A DNA stretch of 64,000 nt from the NCBI GenBank assembly GCA_947561585.1, contig CANNZV010000917.1, positions 1 through 64,000 of the forward strand. The letters run 5' to 3'. The DNA is from Caprella mutica (Eukaryota; Arthropoda; Malacostraca; Amphipoda; Caprellidae). This document shows, in pieces, positions 10,768 to 21,112 of the stretch; position 1 is the first letter of the stretch; each line of letters opens with the position of its first letter. The notes beneath the pieces are model-generated. The model was not told the DNA's origin. It did no database searches and saw only the letters and a program-made list of their open reading frames with translations. The position numbers and the translations under genes were made by a program.

Positions 10768-10840
10768 GGCACAAGGAATATGTTTAACTCAGGACTCTAT
10801 TGCTAACAAATAGGAGCTTTTTCGCTCCGCTCAAAAGGTA
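10768..10840. repeat. second arm copy with the loop inverted
   Basis: The 45 bp arm recurs in direct orientation (10768-10812) and is followed by the exact reverse complement of the 28 bp loop (10813-10840). The next bases run straight into gag-like coding sequence of the second element (Y-D-E-E-D-E frame). Equivalently, 10768-10840 is an inverted copy of 10432-10496 plus a direct copy of 10387-10431. Inverted and direct repeats placed like this are what the DIRS order uses to join its ends through a circular intermediate. Confidence 0.85.
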
Positions 10841-10842
10841 TA

Positions 10843-11667
10843 TCTACGATGAGGAAGATGAATTGGTGGATGAAAACTTGGGTTCCATTGCAGATGATGG
10901 TTTTGCTAATGATTTGTTTGATGACATGTACTGTGATTTGGCGGCGAAAGACTATTGGACCTGAAGTTCGTCCTAGTTTGGCTGGGCTAGCGGACAGACT
11001 GTTGCTTCTAAAAATTACAGATGCAGAATTGAAAGACAAGCATGCTACTCACTTGCGTCCCAAGAATGTTGAAAACTTAAAAGTTCCCCAAGTTAATAAA
11101 CCGGTTTGGGATAAGCTGACACAGGGCACTCGCTTGAAAGAATCAAAATTACAGAAGCTTCAGAAAGATATGCTAGCTAGTGCTGTTCCCATTATTAAAG
11201 TAATGGAAACTATTGCTGACGCCAAGGATGATTTGTCTTCCTTAGATCCGATAGATGTCATTAATACTTTGAAAGATTCTCTCGTTTTTATGGGCAGTGC
11301 TAATATGAGTATGATCAAACTTCGTAAAGAAAATATGAAACATGACCTACCCATACCTATGCAGGGATTGTGCAGTGACTCTACTGAATCCTCTAGTGAC
11401 TATATATTTGGAAACAATTTAAATGCTGCTATTAAAGATGTTTCTGAGCTTAACAAGATCTCAGCCACCATTAGGCTCCGGCAAACTAGAGGGTTCAGAG
11501 GTGGCAGGTATCGGGCTAGACGCCGTGCTGGTTGGAGAGGTGGCTTTAGAGGCAGCTTTAGAAGCGGTTTCAAAGGTGGTATCAGGGGTGAACCAAGACG
11601 TTACAGTCCCTACTCAACAAAGAAGCAGGATAGGCCTTTAAACCAACAATGCCCCTCTCGCAAGTAG
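10843..11667 (+). pseudogene. gag-like ORF of DIRS-like element 2, frameshifted
   Basis: From 10849 one frame is open to 11667 (272 codons), but its first 35 or so residues are implausible. The alternative frame over 10843-10973 encodes an acidic stretch (Y-D-E-E-D-E-L-V-D-E, D-L-F-D-D-M) that would belong to the same protein, so a frameshift lies at roughly 10930-10970. The C-terminal 70 residues are rich in Arg and Gly (R-G-F-R-G-G-R-Y-R-A-R-R-R), an RNA-binding type tail. No ATG precedes the acidic segment before an upstream stop, so the 5' end is missing or spliced. The ORF overlaps the RT ORF by 19 nt. Confidence 0.65.
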
Positions 11668-13730
11668 AGAGGCCTTTGATGCTCGAAACTGGCAACGAGT
11701 TGGGAAGCAAGGTTGGTGGTCGTCTGAAATATTTTCTTCCCTTCTGGAAAACTCTGACTTCAGATCAATCTATTTTACAATTAGTGTCTGGTGCAAAAAT
11801 CGCTTTCACATGTCAAGTAACCCAAGAAAAACCTTGTGCACCAATTCATTGCGATTTAGAAACTAAATGTTTAATTGATGTTGAGATAGTAAAATATTTT
11901 AGATTAGGTATTATTGAGAAAGCTGTCCATTCCTCAGGTGAATTTATCAGTTCAATCTTTCCCACTGCCAAAAAATCTGGTGGTGTTTGCATCATTTTAA
12001 ACTTGAAACCCCTTAATAGTGATATTGAATATGAACATTTTAAAATGGAAAATTTGAAGTCTGTGATAAGTCTGATGGAACCAAACTGCTATATGGCATC
12101 CATTGATTTACAGGATGCATACTATTCTGTTAACATACATGAATCTTTCAGAAAATATTTAAGATTCCAATGGAATGGACAGCTTTATCAATTCACATGT
12201 CTTCCTAATGGTTTAACTTCTGCCCCGAGATGGTATACTAAATTGATGAAACCAATTTTTTCCAAATTACGTTGTCAAGGGTTTGTTTCTGTTTATTATC
12301 TTGATGACACATGGCTCATGGGCAGAACGGAATCTGAATGTCGTAATAATGTTCGTGCCACTACTGAATTACTAGGTGAGGCTGGTTTCATAATTAATCA
12401 TGAAAAGTCATCATTTGAACCTCTGCAATGTACTAGTTTTTTGGGGTTCCTTCTAGACTCTACTAAAATGACTGTCAACCTCCCTGATGATAAGCGACAT
12501 CAGATAAGAGATTATTGTGAGCTCCTTTTAACTGATCAATCTTTCACAGTTAGATTTGTTTCTAAGGTTATAGGTAAACTTGTTGCTAGTCTACCAGGAG
12601 TCCAAAATGGCGCACTATTTTATAGGTTCTTAGAATACGACAAGATTATGGCTCTAAAAAATTTCGCTGGTGACTATGATGCTGTGATGACTCTTGGCTC
12701 TGATGCTCACTCTGATCTAAACTGGTGGTTGAATAATATCTTAACATGTTGTAATCCTATCAAAGTTGCTGATTATTCATATGTTCTTACTTTTGATGCC
12801 AGCCATTTGGGCTGGGGAGCCACTTTTGATAACAAGAGTACAGGTGGGCACTGGCAGCCACAGGAGTCATTACTGCATATTAACGTATTAGAGCTCAAAG
12901 CTATTCTCTTTGGATTAAGAAGTTTTTGTTCTGATTTATTAACTGTTCATATAAGGATACGAAGTGATAATGTGACTGCCGTAACTTATATTAATAAATT
13001 AGGTGGTGTAAAGTCTCTTGATTGTCATAGGATCACGAAAGATATATGGTCGTGGGCTCTTATGAAAAATATTCACATTTCAGCAGAGCATCTGCCTGGT
13101 TCTCAAAATGTTATGGCAGACAAAGCAAGTCGAATATTTGATGATAACACCGAATGGGCTCTTGATGCAGTCGTTTACTCTAAATTGCAAAGCCGTTACG
13201 GTCCATTTAGTATAGACTTGTTTGCGTCTAGGTTAAATGCAAAAGAAGATATATATTCTTCTTGGAAACCTGACCCTTTCGCTCACTTTGTGGATGCATT
13301 TTGTAAATCTTGGGCTCCTTTCACTCAGTTTTATGCCTTTCCTCCTTTCAGCTTAGTTCTACGATGTCTACACAAGATAGCGATAGAGGAAGCTCGAGGT
13401 GTTCTTATTGTTCCGATGTGGACGACTCAACCCTGGTTTCCGAAAATGTTAGGGATGTTAGCGGCACAACCAGTTCTGTTGCCGAAAAACATTCTCAGTT
13501 TGCCTTTCAACACTGCTATCCCTCACAAGATGCACAGAAATCTGAACCTTCTTGCCTGTCCCTTATCAGGAGTTGTTTCGGAAACAAAGGCCTTTCAGAA
13601 CAGTCTATCAACATCTTGTGTAACTCATGGAGAATATCAACTATCAAACAATACGAGATCTATTTTAAAAAGTGGTATACTTTCTGTCATGTCAGGGAAA
13701 AAGATCCCATGCTCTATAATGAAATCTTAG
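11649..13730 (+). CDS. reverse transcriptase-RNase H polyprotein, DIRS-like element 2
   Basis: This is a 693-codon open frame. RT motifs in order: S-I-F-P-T-A-K-K-S-G-G-V, catalytic Asp in S-I-D-L-Q-D-A-Y, L-P-N-G-L-T-S-A-P-R, and Y-Y-L-D-D with the Asp pair at about 219-220. RNase H starts at L-T-F-D-A-S-H-L-G-W-G (Asp near 383). Then comes the post-RNase H domain F-S-I-D-L-F-A-S-R-L-N and Y-A-F-P-P-F-S-L typical of DIRS-type elements. It differs strongly from element 1, so the two are separate families rather than two copies of one. The frame is intact although its neighbours are broken. The last 420 nt overlap a recombinase frame. Confidence 0.88.
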   Translation: MPLSQVERPLMLETGNELGSKVGGRLKYFLPFWKTLTSDQSILQLVSGAKIAFTCQVTQEKPCAPIHCDLETKCLIDVEIVKYFRLGIIEKAVHSSGEFISSIFPTAKKSGGVCIILNLKPLNSDIEYEHFKMENLKSVISLMEPNCYMASIDLQDAYYSVNIHESFRKYLRFQWNGQLYQFTCLPNGLTSAPRWYTKLMKPIFSKLRCQGFVSVYYLDDTWLMGRTESECRNNVRATTELLGEAGFIINHEKSSFEPLQCTSFLGFLLDSTKMTVNLPDDKRHQIRDYCELLLTDQSFTVRFVSKVIGKLVASLPGVQNGALFYRFLEYDKIMALKNFAGDYDAVMTLGSDAHSDLNWWLNNILTCCNPIKVADYSYVLTFDASHLGWGATFDNKSTGGHWQPQESLLHINVLELKAILFGLRSFCSDLLTVHIRIRSDNVTAVTYINKLGGVKSLDCHRITKDIWSWALMKNIHISAEHLPGSQNVMADKASRIFDDNTEWALDAVVYSKLQSRYGPFSIDLFASRLNAKEDIYSSWKPDPFAHFVDAFCKSWAPFTQFYAFPPFSLVLRCLHKIAIEEARGVLIVPMWTTQPWFPKMLGMLAAQPVLLPKNILSLPFNTAIPHKMHRNLNLLACPLSGVVSETKAFQNSLSTSCVTHGEYQLSNNTRSILKSGILSVMSGKKIPCSIMKS

Positions 13731-14508
13731 TAGTAGAGTTTCTCACTCAATTATTTAACTTGGTGCCACATACAGTGCGGTTAACTCTGCTAGATCTTCT
13801 TTGTCGACCTTTCTAATCAACGATTATGGTAGTACTATCGGTAACTCTCCACTAGTTAAACGTTTTCTCAAAGGTGTCTTTGAGTTGAGGGCTCCAAGAG
13901 CTAGGTATACGGTTGTGTGGGATGTCAACATTGTATTAACGTATTTGTCCAATTTTTATCCTAATGAGGATCTGCCTTTTAGTTTGTTGACCTATAAATT
14001 AGTGATGCTTTTGGCTCTGACGACTCGACAAAGAGTACAAACTTTACAAGCTTTGTCTGTGGCAGATATCAATTTTGTTAATGATTCAGTGATTATTCCT
14101 GTAAGAAAACTGTTAAAACATTCCACTCAACGAAATTATAATCATGTTATATATTTACATAAATTTTCTGATCCTGCCATTTGTACAGTAGCTACCTTGA
14201 AATATTATTTGACTCAGTCTCACCGTTTAAGAGGCACTCATTCAAAATTATTGATTAGCTTTCATAAAACATATCGTCCAGTTTCTAGGGATACTATTGC
14301 ACGTTGGATTAAGAGTGTTTTGTATGAGGCAGGTATCGATGTTTCTGTGTTTAAGCCACATAGTACGCGGGCAGCTTCAGTTTCAGATGCTGTAAAAAAT
14401 AACGTGCCTTTTGAAGATATTCTAAAATCAGCAGGCTGGTCAAATTGTCTAACATTCAAAAAGTTTTACGATAAGATTATTGTTCCTGCTGATGTTGTTT
14501 GTTACTGA
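13310..14508 (+). pseudogene. tyrosine recombinase of DIRS-like element 2, split by a frameshift
   Basis: Two frames make up one recombinase: 13310-13816 carries the N-terminal core-binding part (S-T-I-K-Q-Y-E-I-Y-F-K-K-W), and 13801-14508 carries the catalytic domain. Continuity moves from one frame to the other near 13758-13765, where the second frame reads A-T-Y-S-A-V-N-S-A-R, so a single-base indel there breaks the gene. Catalytic residues are present: Arg in R-Q-R-V-Q-T-L (14032), His and Arg in K-P-H-S-T-R-A-A (14359 and 14368), Trp in A-G-W-S-N (14437) and Tyr in K-K-F-Y-D-K (14467). The true start codon is uncertain; the first codons overlap the RT ORF. Confidence 0.82.
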
Positions 14509-14576
14509 TTTATTAAATTTGTTCTTTGAAATTGTTTTTGTTTTCCGGATCATCTCCTCCTCAAAGGCTTTGAAGT

Positions 14577-14707
14577 CTCTTTGTGCGCTCAATAGTGACG
14601 TCACCAAGGAAGAAGTATTACGACGGATAATCCTTAAGCTAGCCGAGTCTTACCTTAAGATGAAGGCTGGCTGGGATTATCCAAAGTACATACTTCTTCC
14701 TTGGTGA
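14577..14707. repeat. hairpin module at the 3' end of DIRS-like element 2
   Basis: The arm (about 42 bp, ending TCACCAAGGAAGAAGTAT at 14618) is followed by a loop of about 70 bp and the inverted arm end ATACTTCTTCCTTGGTGA (14690-14707). The loop itself contains GGATAATCC and GGGATTATCC. The plan is the same as in the module at 10387 although the sequences are unrelated. Confidence 0.85.
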
Positions 14708-14835
14708 TCTCTCCCGCCCGATAAACCCCGTCCCTTTATTTATACAATAATGTGAGTACTCTGAGAAGTCTATGATCCTCCAACTTTGAAAACTGATATT
14801 TTGAGCTGCATTCACACACTATATAGATGACTGCA
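14708..14835. other. spacer between arm copies, element 2
   Basis: A short non-coding spacer of 128 bp, which starts with a C-rich stretch (TCTCCCGCCCGATAAACCCC). Confidence 0.4.
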
Positions 14836-14939
14836 TCTCTTTGTGCGCTCAATAGTGACGTCACCAAGGAAGAAGTATGTACTCTGGATAATCCCAGCCA
14901 GCCTTCATCTTAAGGTAAGACTCGGCTAGCTTAAGGATT
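14836..14939. repeat. second arm copy with inverted loop, element 2
   Basis: The arm TCTCTTTGTGCGCTCAATAG onward recurs in direct orientation (14836-14878), followed by the reverse complement of the loop (14879-14937, with AGCCAGCCTTCATCTTAAGG). The inverted repeat between 14634-14706 and 14859-14936 is about 75 bp and nearly perfect. This probably marks the right terminus of element 2. Confidence 0.85.
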
Positions 14940-15471
14940 TTAGGTGATCTGTTTCGGTGGAGATATATCGAATTATTGCCGCTATAGTGAACTAGTGGGG
15001 TTAGAGCTACATTAGCTAGCTATAACCATAAAGGTAAATACAATACTAATTGGTTTAAGTTAAACAGAGATTTTCACGAAAATAAATATCCCTTCCTAAT
15101 TAATAATTATTAATAGATGGGTTAGTTTTCAGAAAGAAATATATAGAAGTAAATACGATTGGAAGTGGAAAGTACAAGAGAGCCCGGAGAAAAAGTTAGC
15201 TAGGTAGGTGGCTAAACAAACATAAATATCGGTAGCTTAGTGATGATAATGATGGACAGTAAATTACCAAATAACATGACTGTAAAAGGCATAAAAACAC
15301 CAGCTGCTATTTTAACTGCTAGAAGAAAGTCAAATTCTATATAGATGATTGAAGAGTGTTAATAGAACTAAAAAAACACCACTCTAAACTAATGCAAAAG
15401 TCATGTTAAATTTAACCAATCAGGTACCTGTGAATTACATAATAAAATGACCTTAACTTTCTAGTATTATA
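14940..15471. other. no gene recognised
   Basis: AT-rich intergenic sequence without a credible open frame, lying between the end of DIRS-like element 2 and the 31 bp minisatellite. Confidence 0.5.
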
Positions 15472-16857
15472 AAATCATTGGGGTGCGGATTGTACAGGAG
15501 TGAAATCATTGGGGTGCGAATTGTACAGGAGTGAAATCATCGAGGTGCGGATAGTAAAGGAGTGAAATCATTGGGGTGCGGATAGTACAGGAGTGAAATC
15601 ATTGAGGTGCGGATTGTACAGGAGTGAAATCATTGAGGTGCGGATAGTAAAGGAGTGAAATCATTGGGGTGCGGATTGTACAGGAGTGAAATCATTGAGG
15701 TGCGGATAGTAAAGGAGTGAAATCATTGGGGTGCGGATAGTACAGGAGTGAAATCATTGAGGTGCGGATAGTAAAGGAGTGAAATCATTGGGGTGCGGAT
15801 TGTACAGGAGTGAAATCATTGAGGTGCGGATAGTAAAGGAGTGAAATCATTGGGGTGCGGATTGTACAGGAGTGAAATCATTGAGGTGCGGATAGTAAAG
15901 GAGTGAAATCATTGGGGTGCGGATTGTACAGGAGTGAAATCATTGAGGTGAGGGTTGTACAGGAGTGAAATCATTGAGGTGTGGATAGTAAAGGAGTGAA
16001 ATCATTGGGGTGCGGATTGTACAGGAGTGAAATCATTGGGGTGCGGATTGTACAGGAGTGAAATCATTGAGGTGCGGATTGTACAGGAGTGAAATCATTG
16101 TGGTGCGGATAGTACAGGAGTGAAATCATTGAGGTGCGGATAGTAAAGGAGTGAAATCATTGGGGTGCGGATAGTACAGGAGTGAAATCATTGAAGTGCG
16201 GATTGTACAGGAGTGAAATCATTGAGGTGCGGATTGTACAGGAGTGAAATCATTGGGGTGCGGATAGTACAGGAGTGAAATCATTGAGGTGCGGATAGTA
16301 AAGGAGTGAAATCATTGGGGTGCGGATAGTACAGGAGTGAAATCATTGAGGTGCGGATTGTACAGGAGTGAAATCATTGAGGTGCGGATTGTACAGGAGT
16401 GAAATCATTGAGGTGCGGATAGTAAAGGAGTGAAATCATTGGGGTGCGGATTGTACAGGAGTGAAATCATTGGGGTGCGGATTGTACAGGAGTGAAATCA
16501 TTGAGGTGCGGATAGTAAAGGAGTGAAATCATTGGGGTGCGGATTGTACAGGAGTGAAATCATTGAGGCGAGGGTTGTACAGGAGTGAAATCATTGAGGT
16601 GAGGGTTGTACAGGAGTGAAATCATTGAGGTGCGGATAGTAAAGGAGTGAAATCATTGGGGTGCGGATTGTACAGGAGTGAAATCATTGAGGTGAGGGTT
16701 GTACAGGAGTGAAATCATTGAGGTGAGGGTTGTACAGGAGTGAAATCATTGAGGTGCGGATAGTAAAGGAGTGAAATCATTGGGGTGCGGATTGTACAGG
16801 AATGAAATCATTGAGGTGCGGATAGTAAAGGAGTGAAATCATTGGGGTGAGGGTTGT
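15472..16857. repeat. 31 bp minisatellite, about 45 copies
   Basis: The unit is AAATCATTGAGGTGCGGATA plus GTAAAGGAGTG. Variants differ mainly at three places (GGGG or GAGG; GGATTGTACAGG, GGATAGTAAAGG or GGATAGTACAGG), and a GAGGGTTGTACAGG type occurs mostly in the second half. Variants alternate in short runs, which suggests higher-order units of two or three repeats. Confidence 0.95.
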
Positions 16858-17136
16858 AAAAGTGGTCTAAAATAATAAATAAATTATACATTATATAATT
16901 AGTTCTTGTTTAATTAAATTGAAATGAAATCGTTTTTATCGTATTATCCATTCCTTCATTATGGTGAATTGACTTCATGTTTGCATGCATCAGAAAAGTG
17001 AACTGAAACGTAGATCAAATTAGTTTCCACGGTCTTGTGTTCAGTCCAAGTATCTGGATGAGGAATTTTTACATCGGTATTCTTTTTCTATTAAATTTTC
17101 TTTGTCTAGCACTGCAGAAAATTTATAAAATGTATA

Positions 17137-17422
17137 GCAGCGTTCAGACGATCAATATGTATTGACAGTTTTTTTATTGACAATATCGAGTTAGCACGAT
17201 CAATAATGTACTGTCAATATTTCCATCAGTAGTTGCTCTGACTAAGGAAGAGGTCTAAACGATCAATGTAGTACCTGCTATCATCCATGAATGCTCAAAT
17301 ATTGATAGAGATTTCTGTGTACTTTTGATCCCATCAATATTTTCATCAGTACCTCTTTCAGACGATCAATATATTGATACAAATAGTAAATATTGTCAAT
17401 AATATTGATCGTGTGAACCTGC
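17137..17422. mobile_element. MITE-like element with TIRs (about 286 bp)
   Basis: The left end GCAGCGTTCAGACGATCAAT and the inverted right end GCAGGTTCACACGATCAATA match closely, and internal blocks (TATTGACA, GATCAATA, ATTTCCATCAGTA) are also repeated in both orientations. There is no coding capacity and no clear target duplication. The TIR style resembles those of cut-and-paste DNA transposons. Confidence 0.6.
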
Positions 17423-17842
17423 CTCAACACTTCGAGTATTTATTTGGCATCACACTCATAAGCAAGGGTAGTGAATGAAACAAAAGGTTTCGAAACAAAC
17501 AATATTGCAACAGATAAACAGAATGAATCATACAACTACCATATGTTGACACTACACAGAGTAAATAAAAGACTTACAAGCTTTTTTGAAAGGTAATTGT
17601 TTATATTTAGCACTCCATTTTAAATCGAATATCATTTAAAATGATTGTATCTGCTAAAAGGACATTTGAACGTTACCAATTTTTCTATTTTAATAATTTC
17701 TTTTAGATAAAACCTTACATAGAATTAACTATAATATTATAATTAACATTATAATGAAGGCCAATTTCTTTCTACTACTTTAAAATACTTTTAAATGATA
17801 TTAAACAGATATAATAACATGATGGAGAGTTATGGTTTACAC

Positions 17843-18549
17843 CAGGGGTGGGCAAATGCAGCACTCGGTGCTATTTTGGCACTGAAAACGGCACCACTGC
17901 CCACCCGGGAAATGGTGCTTTATTTTCTTCCAAAGAAAATCAAGAATTTTTAGCCCTGACTGCTCTATAAATTAATAGGATAATATAGAAGTGCATGGTC
18001 AACTAATTGAAGAACAGTATAGTTGTAATGAATGACCTTGATACTTTGATAGTAAATTTTATCCCTTAATAAGGATTTTTTTGTTTATTGTTACAATAGT
18101 GCCGGTGTTTAATTTATTTACCTCTGTCTCTTTTTATCAAGATCAGTTAAATTTACATCTTTCATACGCTTGTCTTGGGATATTCAAACACTGTGGTAAA
18201 TATTTATGCAATCATTTTAAATTCCCATTTTCAATAAGTTAGGTAAGTAATTTATCCTGTGAATTTATGAGTTACTTATGCAAGATAGCTTATTTTTGTT
18301 TTTATTGTGATATTTTCACATGAAGAATTTTTTTTATTATCATATATTAATTTTTTTTAATGCAAATGATAAATCTACTACCAATGTTTATGCTCAAAAT
18401 ATGTACCGTTGTACATGTACGTACTTCAATTAAATCTACCACCTCATTATATAATTACTCAGTATCCCAGCAATTTAGAAAACGAAAAGAAAATTGGCAC
18501 TGAAATTCCATCTTTCGGCACTGAAAAACACAATGTGTGCCCACCCCTG
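17843..18549. mobile_element. hAT-type non-autonomous transposon with 8 bp TSD (707 bp)
   Basis: The ends are CAGGGGTGGGCA and its near-perfect inverse TGTGCCCACCCCTG. Direct duplications of GTTTACAC flank the element exactly, at 17835-17842 and 18550-18557. Subterminal GGCACTGAAAA blocks occur at both ends. An 8 bp duplication and CAGGG-type ends are hallmarks of the hAT superfamily. No transposase frame remains, so it must have been moved by another element's enzyme. Confidence 0.9.
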
Positions 18550-18671
18550 GTTTACACTGTACAGGTTTAAAACTAAGATGCAAGAAGCTATAGTCACGGT
18601 CACCGCAAAGTGTTTAACCGCAAATTTATTGAGATATATATGCATTACATGGTGTTCGTTGTCTTCAATAA

Positions 18672-19497
18672 AGTGCAGGCAGGCCTCGATTTAAGTACAA
18701 CTTACTTTAATAAAAATGGTACTTATTTCGAGTCATGTCTCGAAATAAGTACCGTTCGTAGTCATAGAAAACGGAGACAATTTTTTGAGATTATTTCACT
18801 GTAACTATCAAAATTATAATCCAGATTAGGTTATTAGAACTTTAGAAGCAATTGGTTCAGAAATTCAACATGTACCATTTTAGGGTAAGTTCTGTGATAT
18901 CGCAGGGTTCTATATTTCCGAACACGTAAAAATCTCTATGTAATAATAATTATTTAACTTTTATTTCTATTGCTATTCATGATACAAATTTGAATACAGG
19001 TTGAATAATAATTATAATTATTATATTTACTTTTCGGACGTGTCCGAAAATGTAGAACGAACCAATAATAACTTGAAACCTATTATCCTTCTTCCAAAAA
19101 TATTTCATAGAGCATAAAATTGCTGTTTGTTAAATGCAACACAATAATTATAGAAGTATAAGTATCTATTAATTACTCACCTACACTGAGTGAGAGTTAA
19201 GCTATGGTTGGATTTTAAAACCTTTAATAAATTCACTACTTCAAACTTTCATCAGAGTCACAAACATTGTTTGATAATAGGCTTATATACTACTTTAACC
19301 ACAGTTTATAGAATAGGGACTATAAACTGTGACTCTAATTCTCAAAACAAATTTTCTTTCATTATAACTCATACAAAATGAGATATATAATCAAGGAGAG
19401 ACAATTATAAATTTCTTGTTACCTTACCTCGCTTTAGTTACCGTTTGGTAATTAAACTGAGTTGTGATTTGGTAACTAAAGCGGGGGATGCCTGTAT
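18672..19497. repeat. long interspersed repeat with hairpins, copy 1
   Basis: The segment is homologous in order to 27217-27785 (shared blocks AGGCCT, TACTCACCTACACTGAGTGA, CGAGTCATGTCT, and TGATTTGGT near the end). It contains three clean hairpins: 18718-18732 with 18739-18753 (15 bp, perfect), 19300-19331 (CACAGTTTATAG), and about 19431-19483 (CGCTTTAGTTACC with its inverse). It also contains the TA-flanked MITE at 18883. The class is unknown; no coding was seen. Confidence 0.5.
18883..19080. mobile_element. TA-flanked MITE, family member 1
   Basis: It starts GGGTAAGTTCTGTGATATCG and ends ATAACTTGAAACC, with TA on both sides. It shares subterminal blocks (CCGAAAA, ACGT) with the copy at 58088 and the partial copy ending at 27428. 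TA flanks and short TIRs point to a Tc1/mariner-type non-autonomous family. Confidence 0.55.
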
Positions 19498-19499
19498 AT

Positions 19500-20870
19500 G
19501 CTTTGAAAGTGTACTTCTCCACTGCATTGCTCATTTGATGGGTTAATTTTCAATGCGAGTGCATATGTAAACATATAGTTCCCTTTATTATAATTCACGC
19601 ACATAAAATTACCTCTTCATTTAGTATAACTAATAGGTTTGCATGATGCATTTAGTCTTTTAAACTTTAATTATTGCTGTTCAAAATTTATTTCGATAAT
19701 AGATTTATTTTGACTTGGTGTACATGTGTTTCTTGAATCAGGTTCGCATTTTAGTGTTTAAATTAATGCAAGAAAACTGTTAATTGAGACAGGTGTAAAG
19801 GTAGTCAGGTAGGTCACCACTTTCCAGATTATTTTGATATTGACTGCAGTAATGAATATTAAGTGATAAATTGAGATGTGAATCTATCTTTAGTTAAAAT
19901 GTTGAGAAGGAATTGGATAATATATTATGTAAATGTTACTAATTTTCCATTATTTACAGTAACAGGTGTTTTCTGCGGGTCACTAACCCTATCCACCCTG
20001 ACCAGGTATATGACTTCTTTGTATACTACTGGTATTTAACACTATAGGAAGTAAAGGGTTAGTGTGTCCATAATGGTATTCTTTTTTCACTATTAATGTG
20101 ATACATGCAAAAATACTCTTAACTATTGTTTGAAGAAATAAGTAAACCTTAATTAATATTTTTCTTCCTGTATTACTAACAATAAGTCGAGTTTTTTCGT
20201 TATTATATCTTTATTTCTTTACTATCCATTCCTTCTCTAAAGCATCGATGTATATTATACCTTGCAATTATTTTAAGTCTTCTCTAATTTTGATGTAGAT
20301 ATAATGACATATATTTACACTAGTATATATCAGAGTATCTAACTTTACATAAAATTTATCCTCCATTTTGAACTGATAATTGAGGACGTTTAATGAGAGT
20401 CCAATAAATCAGAACTGTCGGGCCTATCAGAACTATATTTAGGATAATCTAGAGCGTCAAATCGATCCAATTAAGTGCGATTATCTCAGTCCATCTTAGA
20501 TAGCCTGAATCGTAAGCAACTCGCTGATAATTACCTACACTAGTTTTGAAGAACTAAAAGTTGCCTTTTAATTAGAAACTGCAAGTACTTTCAATAATTT
20601 GAAATATTGGTACCATTCCAAGCAATTATTCATGATTCAATTTCCATTATATTTATTGATATAAATGTAGTTACTTATATAAAATAATTATAATAATGAA
20701 TTATCTACTTTGAATATCAGCTCTTCAATCGAAATTAACAGCATAAATCATAAGAGGTAAAGTTATTTCATTCGTTTTAAGTTTTTCAAAGGTGTTAGCT
20801 ATTAAAAGGTATTACTTCTATTTCTCTTTAATGACAAATACTTTTGACCTTGTTTTAAAATTTCATTATG
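19500..20870. other. no gene recognised
   Basis: AT-rich intergenic sequence. No open frame over 65 codons and no repeat structure was noticed. Confidence 0.5.
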
Positions 20871-20873
20871 ACC

Positions 20874-21112
20874 TCTTCATTTTCCTCTTCTATCCGTGAG
20901 TGAATCTACTGGTGCTTGTGTTCCTTTTCGTTACATTCCTTGGTAAGTGATAGCAGAGTAGCTTTTGTGCATCCATGATCTTGTCATCGAAGACTGAGAT
21001 GGAGCTACTTTCCTTTCGGACTATTTCTTACAGTTCCTTGTATGTATTCACTTTTTGACGTCAGCGATAGGATCATATGGTCTTTGGTTCCGAAAAGGAC
21101 GTTGAAACCCCT
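20874..21112. repeat. interspersed repeat, copy 2 of 2 (about 240 bp)
   Basis: Homologue of 1845-2105 in the same orientation, with the blocks TTTTCCTCTTCTATCCGTGA, ACATTCCTTGGTAAGTG, CCTTGTATGTATTCACTTTT and GACGTTGAAACC. Divergence between the two copies is high, so the family is old here. Confidence 0.6.

Noticed and set aside
15472..16857. CRISPR-like regular repeats
   Set aside because: All arrays are pure tandem repeats without unique spacers, and the genome is eukaryotic.
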